From positions 1,981,001-2,045,000 of the forward strand of contig NZ_CP041969.1 of the NCBI RefSeq assembly GCF_014107495.1: DNA of 64,000 nucleotides, written 5' to 3'. Shown here piece by piece: positions 63,849-64,000 of the stretch (position 1 is the first letter of the stretch; each line of letters starts with the position of its first letter). The notes beneath the pieces were generated by a model, which saw only the letters and a list, made by a program, of their open reading frames with translations, was not told the DNA's origin and searched no databases. The position numbers and the translations under genes are program-made. The DNA comes from Cohnella cholangitidis. Lineage in GTDB: Bacteria; Bacillota; Bacilli; Paenibacillales; Paenibacillaceae.

Positions 63849-63851
63849 CCG

Positions 63852-64000
63852 ATGTCCGAACAAACGAAAGAACGCCCTTACGCGCAACTTGCCTGGGCAA
63901 TGGGCAAGACGGGCATTCTCGGATACGGCGGAGGGCCGTCCGTTATCCCGTTGATCCGTTATGAAGCGGTAACCCGCTACCGTTGGATGGACGACGACGA
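63852..64000 (+). CDS. Chromate transporter (ChrA/CHR family), partial at window end
   Basis: 49 residues visible: MSEQTKERPYAQLAWAMGKT, then GILGYGGGPSVIPLIRYEAVTRYRWMDDD. The GYGGGPSVIPLIR...RWMxDDE pattern is the conserved N-terminus of CHR-family chromate efflux subunits. In Firmicutes these are often short half-size proteins encoded in pairs, with a regulator beside them; the second half would lie beyond the window. Not readable further. Confidence 0.85.
   Translation, partial: MSEQTKERPYAQLAWAMGKTGILGYGGGPSVIPLIRYEAVTRYRWMDDD

Overview
The window comes from a spore-forming Firmicute of the Paenibacillus/Cohnella type. The evidence is a GerA-type germinant receptor operon, LplB/YtcP-type sugar permeases with no ATPase beside them, a transmembrane AraC regulator, an S-layer-homology (SLH) anchored giant lyase, a sporulation-type sensor kinase and Firmicute housekeeping genes (ecsAB, lepB, queG, acpS, bacilliredoxin). 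No rRNA, tRNA or CRISPR array was seen. The first gene (a GerC lipoprotein) and the last (a chromate transporter half) are cut by the window ends.

Layout: 1-3650 germinant receptor operon (A, B, C order, minus strand). 3825-19005 polysaccharide-utilisation locus: Gfo/Idh/MocA oxidoreductase, a 2240-residue SLH-anchored protein joining an endonuclease/exonuclease/phosphatase (EEP) domain to a family 8 polysaccharide lyase (PL8), a GH130 phosphorylase, an oligosaccharide ABC importer and a divergent membrane-bound AraC regulator. 19089-21120 folE, a small membrane protein and an HD-GYP-like phosphohydrolase. 21282-25406 ferric-siderophore uptake genes around two Fur-box-like sites; the second permease gene carries a frameshift. 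25437-27105 a 51-bp tandem palindromic repeat array split by an IS3-family element. 27249-30169 queG, lepB, an NTP/NDP phosphatase-like gene and a GNAT gene. 30565 sodA. 31276-37407 a chemotaxis module (unknown protein, MCP, CheW, CheA with two CheW domains, HemAT-like globin sensor). 37715-45508 mutY, an AraC gene, acpS, nadE, bacilliredoxin, two small proteins, a sensor kinase and a flavoprotein.

45509-49260 is an AT-rich accessory island: a frameshifted secreted protein, a trypsin-like protease, a second diverged copy of the 3' end of the preceding flavoprotein gene, and three dense palindromes. Then come an MFS exporter with its TetR regulator sharing one operator motif (49298-51330), an unknown gene, ecsAB, the xylAB operon with divergent xylR, a palindromic operator and a perfect cre, a second ~51-bp repeat array (58420-58760), an ArsR regulator, a probable gene remnant, a SWIM/SNF2 helicase, and an Lrp/AsnC regulator next to chrA.

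The strongest candidates for something new are the EEP-PL8-SLH fusion with its internal duplication, the two unrelated intergenic arrays that share a ~51-bp period and hairpin-forming units, the island bounded by a mostly synonymously diverged gene 3' end, and the palindrome cluster at 48839-49210.
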